64,000 nucleotides of DNA. Source: Antedon mediterranea (Eukaryota > Echinodermata > Crinoidea > Comatulida > Antedonidae). The stretch is taken from the NCBI RefSeq assembly GCF_964355755.1, contig NC_092671.1:2858501-2922500 (forward strand). The letters are read 5' to 3'. Both the position numbers and the translations under genes were made by a program. The notes under the pieces were generated by a model. It saw only the letters and a program-made list of their open reading frames with translations. It was not told the DNA's origin and did no database searches. Below are positions 45,037-55,004 of this stretch, piece after piece (within the stretch, counting starts at the first letter, position 1; the number at the start of each line of letters is the position of its first letter).

Positions 45037-48000
45037 ATGTATACCTCGATACACGCCGCTCTTGTAGTTCTTCTTTTACTTACTTCAATACTCGCAGTAA
45101 CACCAAATTGCGTCGAAAGGTGTAAAGCTAGGTTTAAAATGAACAGATGGAATAATTGCATACATAATTACTGCATCTACAAAAAGAGTAAGTGTTTTAA
45201 CAATTGTTACTTTATATAACAGCTTTAATAGTTAAAAAAAAGTTGTTAAATATGCGACTGTCAATTTTTTTAATTTCTTAATTTCTAAAAAACAAAAGCA
45301 AATATTTTCTTGCTACATTGCACACTTTTAAAAGTTTAAGAACAATCTGACCGATGATTTGTCAAATTTTGTAATAAGTTAAGCAGAAAAAGATTCATCT
45401 TAACAGGTTCTATTTGTTCTAAGAAAGATATGAAAGATTGTTTTGTCAACCTTTTATTAAAAGGCTATGACGAAACGACCCGCGTGATTTCCATTTCACT
45501 TTTAATTTTATAAATTTAATTTTTTCATTTTATAAGTTTAATTTCTTAATTTTATACGTTTAATTTGTTCATTTTTTAGTTAAATTTGTTAATTAGTTAA
45601 ACACATTATTTTGTTTATACTTTTATAAACATTCTGGCCGATTATTTCGTCCATTTTTAAAGGGTTACGACGAAACGATCTTATTCGATTTGTTTTAATT
45701 TATTTACAAGTTTTTTTTAACAATTTTTTCAATTCATTTAATTTAGTTTGTTGTGGTGCAGTTGTGTATTTCATTTTTAAACATTCTTCTTGAATATACC
45801 TTTACACACTGAACATAATTTGTCAAAAACGATTTACACTATACTCATTTCAAAATTAGTGAAGCCACACTAAGCTCACCAACCGACCAATATTCGATAC
45901 TCAGAAGATTATTGCAGTAACTGTTTTGAGTTAAGTCGAAATTTGAAAGATTGTCAGATTTCGAAACCTTTATACCACTGAGCCCAATGACAGATGTTTC
46001 AGTTGATTAGTTGGACGTGAATAGAGTCTGAAAACGACACAAATTGACATCTAAAATGTTACCGTTATGCTACATATATTATAATTAATAACGATGATTA
46101 AATTATAACATTTACTCAATTATATTAATTTCGTACAATCTTCATTTTATGTTTAAATAAAATTGTTTGAAAACTGCAGAATATAGATATTCCGAAAGAA
46201 GGTTACATCTGTATCACCATAAGATATTCTGAAAATGTGGGTCGTTATATTTTAAAGTGTATACTTGCTATTTTATCCATGAATGCAACTAATTCATCTA
46301 AGTTTTAACCAATTTACCAGTAGCAAAACGTTATTAGTAAAGTGAAGGGGTTATCGCTTTTATTTATTCAGGAGGTTTTCCGTCGTTGAGTGAGCGACAT
46401 ATTACAGATTCAACGGTGCAATCACATCCAGATAGACCTACTCATTGTATTTTAGATAACATGTGGAATGACCTATCTAAAAGTTCTCAAGAATTTATAC
46501 TTAAGGTAAGCTAGTTTGCTTTTAATATAATAAAGAATAATTTGAAAATCAAGTGTCTAAATTTTAAATAAAGTAGGACTACTGTAAGTACCGAAATCAA
46601 ACATAAATTCAATGCGCGCGTATAAATGTAGTATCTACTGAAGTGTTACTTACCATATACAAGACACTTACCAGTGTTGACTATGGTATTATTGTAGGCC
46701 TATGGGGTGCAGGAAACAAAGAAAATATGGACCGCCATCTTTTGCTTCAGAAAAAAGCTCTTAAGATCATTTGTAAGGTAGACTTTCATCATCCCTCTTC
46801 TCAGCTCTTGAAAACGGGCACATTTAATATACTTGATTTGTATAAAGACAGTGTTTTAAATTGTATGTTTAAATACCAAAAAGGACAACTTCCAAAGTGT
46901 TTTAATTTTTTATTCAGTTTATTTGATAATTATCATAGGCCTACACATAACACTCGAAATAAAGACAATTATTGTATAAAATTAAAATCAACTAATATGG
47001 GTAAGCAAAGTATAGCATATAGACGACCTAAGCTATGGAATCAACCTATAAGAAATATAAGAGAGAGTAAAAATATATAATTTTTTTGCTTGTGATTATC
47101 CTGTTTTTCACACTTTAATGTACTTTATTTTCTTTTTTTATATATATTTTTATGAATGTTGTGTGAGAAATAAAAGAATCAATCAATCAATCAATCAAAA
47201 AATTGTAAAAAGGAATTTGAACCTGCGCGTATAAAGACATTTGAACGTGCGCGTCCGATTCCTCCTTCCGATTGCTTGATATGATGAAATGTGAACGTGC
47301 GCGTCCGATTCCTCCTTCCGATTGCTTGATATGATGAAATTTGAACGTGCGCGTCCGATTCCTCCTTCCGATTGCTTGATATGATGAAATGTGAACGTGC
47401 GCGTCCGATTCCTCCTTCCGATTGCTTGATATGATGAAATGTGAACGTGCGCGTCCGATTCCTCCTTCCGATTGCTTGATATGATGTTGATGATAATTAT
47501 AGAAAGCTTATGTTTCATTAATTTTAAACAAGCAGAAGAAAGAAATTTGCAGGCCGAGGCTACATTATCTGAAGTATTCCATTGACGAATTATGTAGGCC
47601 TATGTATCGTAATATCGCCTACAAAGACATTTAAATTAATTATCTAAACCAAATGGGAATGATATCTAATTAATTAGACCTACTAATATGCTATGTTGTA
47701 CTTGGATAAACCACGGTGGAATTGGTATATTGGACTAAATTTTAGTTTACAAGTGAGCAATATTTGCAAATTGACCAATCAAATTATTCCACCTTTAGAT
47801 GAAGCTGCTTAAACAAACAAATGTCTATTTTATACCTATACAATTTACAATTTACATCCGGTAGTTTTTAAATAAGTAACGTTACAAATTATAAATCAAA
47901 CTAAATATTCTTGAAAAGATATATTTTTAATGAAAGAAGATTCGTTAGTTACAAAAAAAGAAATAGATATTAACAAGCACGTTCATATATTGATGAAAAT

Positions 48001-48228
48001 TGGACTGCTTGTATACATGCGCGCGCTGCTTATGCAATACGCGTGTGTGTATGTGCGCACACTATTTGTTTTGCAGCTTTATCTATCAACCATGTATGTT
48101 TAATTATATATAATTGGAAAGTGTTGCCATTTTTGCATGAATCTGATTTTTTAGAAGTTCACTTTTTCTTTTTTTATTTTAAGGTATTCGACAATGAGCT
48201 GAATTTAGAAAACTTATCGAAAGAATGA
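45037..48228 (+). CDS. Peptide gene 3: secreted cysteine-rich peptide precursor (109 aa)
   Basis: Exon 1 (45037-45187) encodes a strong leucine-rich signal peptide (about residues 1-21), then Cys25, 29, 41 and 46 (C-x3-C-x11-C-x4-C), and ends at a GTAAGT donor in phase 1. Exon 2 (46372-46505) continues with a KKR-type basic site at the junction and a polar segment with Cys76. Exon 3 (48184-48228) supplies 14 residues and a stop, all phases matching (151+134+45). A TATA-like TATATATAAAAC is at about 44968, and AATAAA follows at about 48289. Intron 2 holds a LINE piece and a 50-bp minisatellite. The cysteine pairs recall alpha-helical hairpin peptides, but this is only a pattern. Exon 3 is the least certain part. 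Function unknown. Confidence 0.6.
45188..46371. other. Intron 1 of peptide gene 3
   Basis: A+T-rich intron, repetitive in TTTAATTTTTTCATTTTATAAG-like runs around 45490-45600. No embedded gene or mobile element recognised. Confidence 0.5.
46600..47210 (+). pseudogene. 5'-truncated LINE, reverse transcriptase C-terminus
   Basis: An open frame at 46643-47080 has LLLQKKALKIICKVDF, RPTHNTRNKDNYCI and YRRPKLWNQPIRNI, the conserved C-terminal end of a CR1/jockey-group non-LTR reverse transcriptase (thumb region, NTRNK and LWN motifs). The catalytic domain is absent. A short 3' UTR ends in (AATC)n. The residual frame of 145 codons is intact, so insertion was not very ancient. Confidence 0.8.
47225..47492. 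repeat. 50-bp tandem repeat, five copies
   Basis: GAACGTGCGCGTCCGATTCC, then TCCTTCCGATTGCTTGATAT, repeats every 50 bases (47241, 47291, 47341, 47391, 47441) with almost no differences. It begins right after the LINE tail. The repetitive minus-strand frame is a translation of the array. Confidence 0.9.
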
Positions 48229-48619
48229 TCGGTTTTGACCTTCATTTATTGTTCTCACGATGTAAACATTTTAAGGAAATAGATTGGAAATAAACACATA
48301 TTCCACACCAGACAGATGAAAAACAAACTACATCAAATCTTAACAGAATAATATACTGTGCGTGTAGCAGACCATCTATCAAGTTTTTACAGGTTGCGCG
48401 TTATTTTTACATTACGGTATAATATGTATGGAACGCCGACTGACAAACCCCAAAATATGACTGACTGAACGAACAGGTGACAATAGCATTATTGTAATGA
48501 CGTAGAAAGTATATCTGTACTCAAGATAGTTTAGTGGCGTGTGTACAGAGATTCCATCCCTTATCATAACATATCTGGTTTGCCAAAGCCCCGAAATAAT
48601 GGACCGCTCTATTTTAAAT

Positions 48620-48745
48620 CTTGGTTACCAAACTTGGATGCAACGTAACAACGCAGGCGCAACGCAATTGAGGTGACAAGCAAGCGTGTCGTGATTGGTC
48701 AAATTAGTTTCGGTGCGTTTACGTCCAAGGTTAGACCTAGAAATG
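48620..48745. mobile_element. MITE superfamily, diverged copy
   Basis: CTTGGATGCAACGTAACAAC through CGTGTCGTGATTGGTCAAAT to GCGTTTACGTCCAAGG, with arms inverted as in the other copies. Non-coding. Confidence 0.55.
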
Positions 48746-49140
48746 ACTGACTAACATACATATTATTGTACACGTGTTTTTTCTATGGATACTGGCGCAC
48801 AATAAAACCTGAATTAGTATTATTAATTTGAATTTCATGACAACGATACTGTCATGTTAAGTGTTTTCTAGAGAAGTTTTAATACAAAACTTTCCAAAAC
48901 GTTTAATGTTAATTGGTTTATATCTGCAAATTATCTTCCATTTAGGATTTTTAAGCAAAATATTATTAGAATGTTAATAGGTATTACTTGTTAGCAATAA
49001 TTTTAAAATTATTTTAAAAAATGAATATAAATTATATGTAGGCTAGATTAACGACCAATGTGTAACTGACCTTCTAAAACTATGTTCACATAGAGCCTGG
49101 ATTTAGAAATCGTGAAAATGGATGTAGTTTTTATTTATAA

Positions 49141-49444
49141 TGCTTGGTTCCCACTAGAGAGGCATCGCAAGTGATTTGACAAATCTCAAGCGATGGATTA
49201 TTCGAACTGTCGCTTGTAATTGGTCAACTCACTTTTGTTAAGCTTGGTTCCCACTAGAACGTAACGCAAGGACGTAAACGCAACGCAAGCGTTTTAATCA
49301 ATGACAAGCGAAGTTATAGACATTTAGCAATCACAAGCGAATAAGCCATCGCTTGCGTTGCGTTACGTCCTTGTGTTGCGTCGCTAGTGGGAACCACGCG
49401 TTATGTCTAAGTTATTGCGTTGCGTCCTGGGAACCAATCTTAAG
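49141..49444. mobile_element. MITE nested inside a related MITE
   Basis: The outer element starts TGCTTGGTTCCCACTAGAGA (49141) and ends GTCCTGGGAACCAATCTTAAG (49444). A second, complete member (49240-49402, AAGCTTGGTTCCCACTAGAA to CTAGTGGGAACCACGCG) sits inside it. The 63-codon plus-strand frame is a shadow. Confidence 0.7.
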
Positions 49445-50790
49445 GATGGAAACTTACGTGTGTGTAAACGCAGTGTCCGAAGAACGTAAAATAATTTTCT
49501 CCGGCCGCCAGATTAAATCCGATCTCAATATGAACGTAGCTTAAAAGATCAATATTTAAAACCATTTTAATTTTTATATTCATTAAACAATTGAAATGTT
49601 ATATTTGGCTTAATAATGATCGTAATCGATCGTGTGTTGTTTTTATGAAATTCTTAATTTGAAATTCTAAAAGATTGACTAAACAAGTTTAATAATAATC
49701 AGCAATAGTCACCGCAAGATGTTGTCATTTCACAATTTCAAATTTAAAAATAACCTTCGAACTAGCAACAATAAATACAATATATGTTAATGTGATTGCA
49801 TTTTTATATCCTCTATCAAATTTTGCATGTCAATTTATCATATTTGATTTTTTGTTCATTGTCAAAGATATAAATCTCAACATTTATTTTATGAGGGAAT
49901 ATTAAGTAGGGATTGTAATTTACAATAACGCACTTACACTGATGTCTAAAGATATTTTGCATAATATGTAAGCTTTAAATTAGATCTAAATAAAAAAAAA
50001 TGCTTTTATGATATTTTTTATATATTGTGTTTTATATGAGTTTCCATATCGTATTCTTTGACAGTACTTTCATAATGCAGTATATAAGAAGACACTTTAA
50101 GTGTGACTTAAAAATAAATACAAAAAAAGAGCATTTAAAGATATTTTGTCCCACCACAAATTTGTTTCACATTTTTTATGTAATATGTCATTTTAATGTC
50201 ACGTAATAGTTATTCACTTTTTGACCAAAAACTGGATCCAAAATTATTTACCTGAAAAAAAAATGTAATTTAAACCAAAAACAAAATGCTTAAATTGTCT
50301 GTAAGACAATGGGTTTTGGTTAAAATTATCCGTTTCTTTTGTCTTTTTATAAATGAAATAATTTTTTTTTTCAGAAGTGAATATCTCTATTAAAACTACA
50401 AAATGGTATATTTAAAGTCTGATTTTATTAATCTTAATTGTTCATGTTTTTGGGGAACAATACATCTTTAAATATTTTCATGAGGAAAATATATCTTTAA
50501 AGTTTAAATTCCTGTCCAAAATTTATTATAACCATGGTGACGGCTTAGCATTTTAGACATTACATTAATTATTTAACTAATGTGATATAATCCTTGTATT
50601 ATCGGATGACATTTAAGAACATAACCTCAATTAATTTGGATGAAAGTATAAATACATGAACAATGGTGCATAAAATCACCGTATAATGAGCAAATAAAAT
50701 AATATCAATCTTCAATATGATTACAAAATTTATAGGGCCTATATTCTTCTTCTGTGTTAATTCCAATTCTAGATCTAAAATACACAACGT
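49445..50790. other. Intergenic, no gene seen
   Basis: A+T-rich. The stretch at about 50130-50480 resembles 24830-25100 in order of phrases (CACTTTAATGTCAC/TTTTAATGTCAC, TTATTTACTTGAA/TTATTTACCTGAA, TTTTGTCTTTTTATAAA, CATGTTTTTGGGG-ACAATACATCTTTAA). It is therefore a dispersed repeat pair of unknown class. Confidence 0.5.
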
Positions 50791-50794
50791 GCTT

Positions 50795-50900
50795 TTGTGA
50801 AAAGTTATCTACTACTATTGATTAAAGTTATCTACTACTATTGATTAAAGTTATCTACTACTATTGATTAAAGTTATCTACTACTATTGATTAAAGTTAT
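50795..50900. repeat. 23-bp tandem repeat, 4-5 copies
   Basis: AAAGTTATCTACTACTATTG + ATT repeated head to tail with almost no differences. Confidence 0.9.
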
Positions 50901-51097
50901 GAATGATTGTCAGTAAAATATTATTGATTTATAATTTATAATTCGATAAACCTCTATTTTCTAAATAAATGTTTAATTTTCTCATCTTTAAAACGTAAAA
51001 TACTAGAAATTGATTTAATGTATCATCTGAGAATACAACCAAAACACCACAACCACTAATAGAAAATAAAAGTATACATAAGTTTTAACTTAAAAAC

Positions 51098-51138
51098 ATA
51101 ATTTAACTTAACTTAACTTAACTTAACTTAACTTAAAA
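51098..51138. repeat. (AACTT)n microsatellite
   Basis: AACTTAACTTAACTTAACTT and flanking units. Simple pentamer repeat. Confidence 0.9.
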
Positions 51139-51589
51139 ACCTTTTTAAAAAGTTCATAAACTCTGCATTTTCGTTACTTTCGATACAAAGGATTTATTTT
51201 CACTTGAATTCATACATTTTTTTCTTGATTTATTTAAATTTTTACTAAAATATGACAACAAATATCAATGAAAGTTGGTATTATAAACTATATACTTAAT
51301 TATGAATGAATTAAAAAGCCGAGGCGACACGCACACAAATGTTTACAATCTTTTAGAAGCGTACAGGCACTGTGCCAGCGCTGGTAAATCTGTTATATAG
51401 TATTGTTTAATAATTCACTGTTTATACTTTTGAAGTATACGTTACTGCGCTAAATACAAACCGATTAAATTGGCTGTAACAAAACCATATTTATTTAACA
51501 CCGTCACAATTTTCTAGTGTCCATTGGAACTTCCAGTTCTCATACTACCATTCTAGTACGATATCACGTCTGGCGATGCATTCGGAGTT

Positions 51590-51810
51590 ACAATTATATT
51601 GACCGAACTGGTTCATAAATGTAACCGAACTGGGTTATATTAGTTAACAGAACTGGTTTATTAATTAATTCATTCAATCTTTTATTTCGGAATCTCTGGT
51701 CCATAGAAAGTAAAAATTACATATAAATGAAATAAAATAAACAAGACTAATTACTACTACTCATCTCTGGATGGCATAAGTTAACCGAACTGGTTTATAT
51801 ATTTAACCTC
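51590..51810. repeat. ~30-bp repeat 'ACCGAACTGGTTTATA' with insertion
   Basis: Copies of (T)AACCGAACTGGTTTATAT occur at about 51600, 51625, 51648 and 51783. The last is separated by about 115 bases resembling a retroelement 3' end (minus, GAATGAATTAA tail), suggesting an insertion into the array. Confidence 0.55.
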
Positions 51811-52129
51811 CAGTATGTGACTGTTACCGTACTTTTAATGTACTTTAATCCTATTGAATCTATCAATTTAAATAAGACAAATGTAATGTGAATTTAATAT
51901 CATCATTTTCGCGTAGTAAACTTGTTTAATTCTGTTGTCTACGTTTGTGTGAAATTACCCTAAGGGTAATAACTTAAGCTGTATCATTATGACACGCTTC
52001 ATACCTAACAATTAAAACTGTAATTTGATAATGATTATAAACAAAGGCTGTTGAAACTTTATTATTAATAGGAATGAAAGAAGACGTGTTATGATGCGTC
52101 ATCAAATATATGACACGGTTCCCGTATCA

Positions 52130-52773
52130 ATTCTAAGAATTGCAGTTACTGTATACATTTTAAGACATGCACGCAAACGTATCAATATTAGGAATTTCAG
52201 CAACCATATCAATTGAAGAATTGCGGCAACCGTATCAATTTGAGAATTGCAGCAATCGTATCAATGTTAAGAATTGCAGAAATCATATCAATTTTAAGAA
52301 TTGCAGCAATCGTATTAATTTTAAGAATTGCAGCATGCCGTATCAATTTTAAGAATTGTAGCAACCGTAACAATTTTAAGATTTGCAGGAACGTATCAAT
52401 TTTAAGAATTGCAGTAACTGTATCAATGTTAAGAATTGCAGAAATCATATCAATTTTAGCATGCCGTATCAATTTTAGAATTGTAGCAACCGTATCAATT
52501 TTAAGATTTTTAGGAACTGTCAATTTTAAGAATTGCAGCAACTGTATCAATTGAAGAATTGCAGTAACCGTATCAATGTAAAAACTGCAGCCACTGTATC
52601 AATGTTAAGAATTGCAGAAATATTATCAATTTAAAGAATTGCAGCAATCGTATCGTTTTTAAGAATTGCAGCATGCCGTAAACTATCAATTGTAAGAATT
52701 ATAGCAACCGTATCAATGTTAAGATTTGCAGGATCTGTATCAATGTTAAGAACTGCAGAAATTGTATCAATTT
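52130..52773. repeat. ~27-bp minisatellite, the insertion site of the transposon
   Basis: More than 20 copies of GTATCAATTTTAAGAATTGC + AGCAACC with substitutions and small indels. Each typical unit contains one TTAA. Overlapping open frames on both strands translate the repeat. The transposon's left TTAA (52774-52777) falls exactly at this position of a unit. Confidence 0.9.
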
Positions 52774-52777
52774 TTAA

Positions 52778-53253
52778 AGGACAACTGTACCGAGGACCAT
52801 ATTTTAAAAACGTATTAGGGGTATACATATGATTTCAGAACCATCGCGAAATCGAGGATATCGCCGCACGCGCTCGCCGTACAGCCGTCGCCGTAAATTG
52901 CTGTGACGTCACAGGTGCATCGCATAATCTACTTAATGAGTTTTCGCTGTTGTTACCATACAATAGATAGGTACCGTCACTTCAATTGCTTATTTAACCT
53001 TTTAAATTACTTAAATTTGCCAAAATGTTTTCCTGGTATTTTGAAGAAACACTTCAATATCCAGATAGACAAAACAAACAATAAAACAATTCAACTTTTA
53101 TATTTTTTACGATTTATTTAAAAAGTGTGTTTACTAGAAATGTTCGCGCTTTGCGAGACTTGTCTATGGGACCCGAAGAGTAGCTAGTAGAAACATGACG
53201 TATGACGTTCTGGAATCATTCAACCATATCGGACTCAAAACTTTTTCTCTGCT
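52778..53253 (+). repeat. Left terminal inverted repeat, 476 bp
   Basis: Matches the reverse complement of 58637-59112. The one difference noted is TATATTTTTTACG here against TATAATTTTTACG in the right copy. It contains a CRE-like TGTGACGTCACAGG palindrome about 130 bases from the tip and a second ATGACGTATGACGTT phrase near its inner end. The small open frame over it recurs on the minus strand in the right TIR and is not a gene. Confidence 0.93.
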
Positions 53254-53962
53254 GCATGCTAGCTGCTGTGTGGTGGTGGTGTGTATGTGACGTGTGGTGA
53301 TGTGGTAAACTGTGTGTGTGAGATAGTTGTAATTTTTCCAGACAAGTTTTTTAGCATTGATCGTGGGCTTATCACGTAAGTTTAAAAAAAAAATTAGATT
53401 ATGTTTGTTTTTGTGTCAGGGTCTCGTAATTTCAATTTTGGAAAACAAAACTAGGCCTAACCTAGGCCTAGGCCTAGGTCCCCTCTGGCTCTGCTGCCGC
53501 TGTTTTCTTTTATATATATGCCTAGCCTAGGTCCTAGTAGGAGTCTGGGTAAGCCTATTCTACTAGGCTAGGCCTATAATAAATAGGCTACTAATTGATA
53601 TGCGCAAGAGCCTAGTATAGTACTATGCCTACCTAGTACCAGCCTAGGCCTAGTAGTACTCTACTACTAGCTTAGAGTGGGTCTGATTATTTTGGGCCTT
53701 TGGCCATGGCATGGGTGGGGCATGGCCGCCGTTTATGAACGCCTAAAAATTCATGAACTTATTATAATAATATTAATAATATTTTACTCGAAATCCTCAC
53801 TCATAATCATATTGTGCCCAGCTAGAGGAAGGGTTAGGCAGATGGATTGAATACTACTAGGTAGACCCAGGGCCTACTAGGCAGTGCATATCAAATCGGT
53901 ATTTAATATAGCCCAATTTAATACTCTCATTTAATTTCATCATAGACACATAACGATAAAAC
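53254..53962 (+). promoter_or_regulatory. Leader region of the ballast gene
   Basis: GTGTGGTGG-rich sequence, then a possible 5' UTR donor (ATCACGTAAGTTT, GT at 53375) and acceptor (TTTCATCATAG, ending 53944) 18 bases before the ATG. This suggests a non-coding first exon near the TIR. The intron is dense in AGGCCTAGGCCTAGG-type words. Promoter placement inside or next to the TIR is inferred. Confidence 0.4.
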
Positions 53963-54935
53963 ATGGCTGAAGTGCATGAAACAGAAGAAGAAGAGTATGG
54001 AAGTGACGACGATATTTTTTATTCTGTTCCAAGACCATATTTATTTGAACCACAATACTCACCAACCGAGATAGAGCGCAGAAGAAAGGAGAAGAATAAT
54101 AGTGCAGTTGCACCCCTGCCAACAGCTTTAGTAAGTAGACTGAATGACAGTTTTTGGTGTACATGTGGTTTTTGTACACCAATGGCAACGGAAGACGAAT
54201 GTGTATGTTGCAATGAAGTTCAACAAACATTGTCTTTGTTAGAGAGAGAGAGGCCTACTACAACTCCAATGGAAAAAGATGACGATTTATTATTACGGTG
54301 CATTACATCTCATTGTGATCTTGAAGCACACTTAAATACAAGTGTTTTGACAACATTTTTTCGAAGTCATCGACACAACTGGAAACAATTTCCGAAACCA
54401 AGGGGCCTACATGGCCAACTAAATAATGAGTAAGGCTTTTGGTTTTTTATTCAAGATATCTTTCTTCCTTTATTTTTTTTATTCTTTCTACATAATACAT
54501 TCATTTTGCCGCTAGTTCCATTGTGTTAAACTCAAGAGAACTACTCTATAAGCACAAGAATATGTTTTGTTTTTAAAAATACATTTGACCACTAAATCTG
54601 TTTTGCATGACCATGTTTTCAAAAGTCACTCTAATAACCATTTACTATATAGAATACTAGATATCAACAAGCAGTGAGTAAAACAAAATATAGAAAACAT
54701 GGCACTTTTTATTTTTAACAGACTTAGCTAAAGTCATTCATTTTTTTAAATTATCAGACAATACCGCCTTGTAGCTTACAGAGTTGTACTACAATGGATT
54801 CTACAAGGTGAAAAACTAGGCTACAAGAACAGAATGGTATTGCCAGCTTGTTTGGTCAAGAAAATTAGAGAAAAGTTTCCTTCACCTGATGGAACATACA
54901 AAGGTTTTTCTTGGCCTGCTACTGATGATGCATAA
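53963..54935 (+). CDS. P2X7 C-terminal 'ballast'-domain protein carried by the transposon (214 aa)
   Basis: Two exons, 53963-54429 and 54758-54935, joined in phase 2 to 214 codons. Residues 1-60 are acidic then basic. Then comes WCTCGFC (Cys66, 68, 71), ECVCC (Cys80, 82, 83), RC....C (Cys113, 118), an YRLVAYRVVLQWI helix (158-170) and VLPACLVKKIREKFPSPDG (183-201) with Cys187, ending TYKGFSWP. This order and spacing is that of the zinc-binding cytoplasmic ballast domain of the P2X7 receptor; no channel part is present. No signal peptide or membrane segment, so it is probably a nuclear or cytosolic metal-binding protein, perhaps aiding transposition. It converges on the transposase gene with 69 bases between stops. 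Confidence 0.85.
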
Positions 54936-55004
54936 TTTGTTCGATTAAACTGAAAAATAAACTTTGTATAACAACAGTATTTAAATCATCACCATCATAA
55001 TCAT

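Noticed and set aside
47195-47518. Minus-strand frame of 107 codons with repeated 'SSNRKEESDAHVHI'
   Set aside because: Pure translation of the 50-bp minisatellite.
52167-52828. Repetitive frames on both strands ('ILRIAAIVSI', 'AILKIDTIAA')
   Set aside because: Translations of the 27-bp minisatellite, open on both strands because its unit lacks stops.
52903-53121. 72-codon frame repeated as a 66-codon minus frame at 58787-58987
   Set aside because: Lies wholly within the terminal inverted repeats. The duplication is explained by the TIRs, and no gene context exists.
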